Source: Bradyrhizobium sp. NP1 (GTDB lineage Bacteria > Pseudomonadota > Alphaproteobacteria > Rhizobiales > Xanthobacteraceae). Taken from it: a stretch of 64,000 bases of DNA. The stretch lies in NCBI RefSeq assembly GCF_030378205.1, contig NZ_CP127385.1:682001-746000 (forward strand), given 5' to 3'. The notes below the pieces were generated by a model that searched no databases, was not told the origin of the DNA, and saw only the letters and a program-made list of their open reading frames with translations. Both the position numbers and the translations under genes were made by a program. Shown here piece by piece: positions 62,745 through 64,000 of this stretch (within the stretch, counting starts at the first letter, position 1; every line of letters starts with the position of its first letter).

Positions 62745-64000
62745 CTATCCCTGGCCGGCAATTCCCGGATTGCCGTCGACGCCCTTCAGCGTCACGCCGG
62801 GCGCGGCGCGGTTCGGCGGCCGGCCGGCGCGGAGGTGCTTGGCCACCACATCCCAGACCGGCGTGCCGTTCTGCTCGTTGACCGAGGCCCAGCCGGTGAC
62901 CTTGTAGCGCTTGTTTGCCTCGAGTGGGCGGCCGTTTGCCAGTTTCAGCTCCGAAATCCGGCGGCCGATCGCTTCATTGGGCGCGCAGGCGTAAGTGAGC
63001 CCGCCGACCCGGACCATGTCGCCGCCCTGCTGATAATAGGGATCGGGATTGAACAGATTGTCGCAGACGTCTTCCATCACGTCCTTGATCTGGGCGCCGG
63101 TCATCGCTTGCGAATAGGTTTCGCCATAGGTGATCGCAGTTTCGGCCAGCACGTCCTCCATGGTCAGCGCCTGGCCGGCGAGCATCGTGGTGCCCCAGCG
63201 GAAGCCCGGCGACAGCGCGATCTCGCCGTCGAGCTCGGCGAGCAGCGCGTCGCAGATCATCTGGTCCACGGGACCGGAGAAATTGCCGCGGCGGTAGAGC
63301 AGGTGATCGGCGGTGGCAAGCTTGTCGCTCCACGATACGGTAAGCGAGCTGCGCAGCTTGTCGATCAGCGCGGTCATCCCCTGATCCGGCTTCAGCAGCT
63401 CGGAGAACACCGGCAATAGCCGGTAGCGCAGGTCGACGACCTTGCCCTTGGCGAGCTCGAGGTCGAGGACGCCGAGGAATTTTCCATTCGAGCCGGCATT
63501 GGTGACCAGCGTGTTGCCGCCGGCGTTCTTCACCGTGACCGGCTGCGGCACGGCGTCGTGGGTGTGGCCGCCGAGGATGATGTCGATGCCCGTGACGCGG
63601 CTGGCGAGCTTGAGGTCGACGTCCATGCCGTTGTGCGACAACAGCAGCACCGCGTCGGCCTTGTCGTTGCCGCGCAGGCTGTCGACGAGCTTCTGCAGCT
63701 CCTCCTCGCGGATGCCGAATTTCCAGTCCGGCGTGAAGCGCTTCGGATGGGCGATCGGCACATAGGGAAAGGCCTGCCCGATCACGGCGACGCGGTAGCC
63801 GCCGACCTCCTTGATCGTGGCCGGCTTGAACACGCGGCCCGAGGCGGGATCGAACGCCTTGGCGTCGTTGAACGCCGCCTCTTCGGTCAGGAACACGTTC
63901 TGCGCCAGGAACTCGCCCTTGAAGCGCGCGAGGTTGTCGCGCAGCGTGGCCTCGCCATAGGTGAATTCCCAGTGGCCGGTCATCGCATCGACGCCGAGCA
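62745..64000 (-). CDS. soxB: thiosulfohydrolase SoxB (5' end cut by window edge)
   Basis: 418 codons of the C-terminal part; the start lies beyond base 64000. The calcineurin-like metallophosphatase part has DAMTGHWEFTYGE, SHNGMDVDLKLA and IDIILGGHTHD (metal ligands), followed by the 5'-nucleotidase C-terminal domain with SPGFRWGTT. In the Sox pathway SoxB hydrolyses the sulfone group from carrier protein SoxYZ in the periplasm, releasing sulfate. The GHWEFTYG motif separates SoxB from ordinary 5'-nucleotidases. Downstream DsrE and persulfide dioxygenase genes support this. Confidence 0.93.
   Translation of the reverse strand, partial: LGVDAMTGHWEFTYGEATLRDNLARFKGEFLAQNVFLTEEAAFNDAKAFDPASGRVFKPATIKEVGGYRVAVIGQAFPYVPIAHPKRFTPDWKFGIREEELQKLVDSLRGNDKADAVLLLSHNGMDVDLKLASRVTGIDIILGGHTHDAVPQPVTVKNAGGNTLVTNAGSNGKFLGVLDLELAKGKVVDLRYRLLPVFSELLKPDQGMTALIDKLRSSLTVSWSDKLATADHLLYRRGNFSGPVDQMICDALLAELDGEIALSPGFRWGTTMLAGQALTMEDVLAETAITYGETYSQAMTGAQIKDVMEDVCDNLFNPDPYYQQGGDMVRVGGLTYACAPNEAIGRRISELKLANGRPLEANKRYKVTGWASVNEQNGTPVWDVVAKHLRAGRPPNRAAPGVTLKGVDGNPGIAGQG

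Overview
The window looks like chromosomal DNA of a high-GC alphaproteobacterium of the order Hyphomicrobiales, most likely Bradyrhizobium or a close relative. This rests on gene content (a tripartite tricarboxylate transporter, many ABC transporters, abundant acyl-CoA metabolism, a Sox gene), GC-rich codon use and several intergenic palindromic repeat families. It is an inference from the sequence, not a database result. No rRNA, tRNA, CRISPR array or phage module was found. The one clear mobile element is an intact IS481-family insertion at 57117-58165.

Layout. 0.1-2.6 kb: a stand-alone acyl carrier protein and the methionine-salvage pair mtnP-mtnA. 2.6-6.7 kb (minus): tctC-tctB-tctA followed by a TIM-barrel isomerase. 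6.8-11.7 kb: HAD protein, secreted trypsin-like protease, glutathione transferase, Baeyer-Villiger-type flavin monooxygenase and an orphan MCE/MlaD protein. 12-19.3 kb (minus): a class GN sortase system (VIT/VWA substrate, sortase, phosphodiester glycosidase), then a DUF1614 membrane protein and an ADP-forming acyl-CoA synthetase, with an XRE regulator divergent from the substrate gene. 20.3-30.7 kb: a catabolic region with a solute-binding protein and acyl-CoA ligase on minus, and acyl-CoA dehydrogenase, GST, AraC regulator, BKACE enzyme and a two-subunit biotin-dependent acyl-CoA carboxylase on plus. 30.8-36.6 kb (minus): a complete Dpp/Opp-type transporter, followed by a second acyl-CoA ligase. 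38.8-46.6 kb: a small membrane protein, YCII-like protein and HxlR regulator, an RND efflux pair, another solute-binding protein and a MAPEG protein. 46.7-50.9 kb (minus): a LolD-like ATPase, FtsX-type permease and lipocalin-fold protein. 51-57 kb: MFS carrier, beta-propeller protein with divergent LysR regulator, and a Tat-exported thiamine-diphosphate enzyme coupled to a c-type cytochrome. 57-61 kb: the IS481, an MFS carrier and an orphan ATP-grasp enzyme with a tiny convergent gene. 61-64 kb (minus): soxB (cut by the window edge), a DsrE-family protein and a persulfide dioxygenase-rhodanese fusion.

The most unusual signals are these. First, a family of 74-79 bp bulged hairpins with covarying arms. 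They occur as head-to-head doublets of constant 166-167 bp with a 12-13 bp AT-rich spacer, and one supplies the stop codon of a neighbouring gene. Second, a cloverleaf-shaped intergenic repeat with two covarying arms. Third, the Tat-exported ThDP enzyme/cytochrome pair. Fourth, a sortase operon that includes a phosphodiester glycosidase. Fifth, the BKACE/acyl-CoA carboxylase cluster, which may be an uncharacterised catabolic route.
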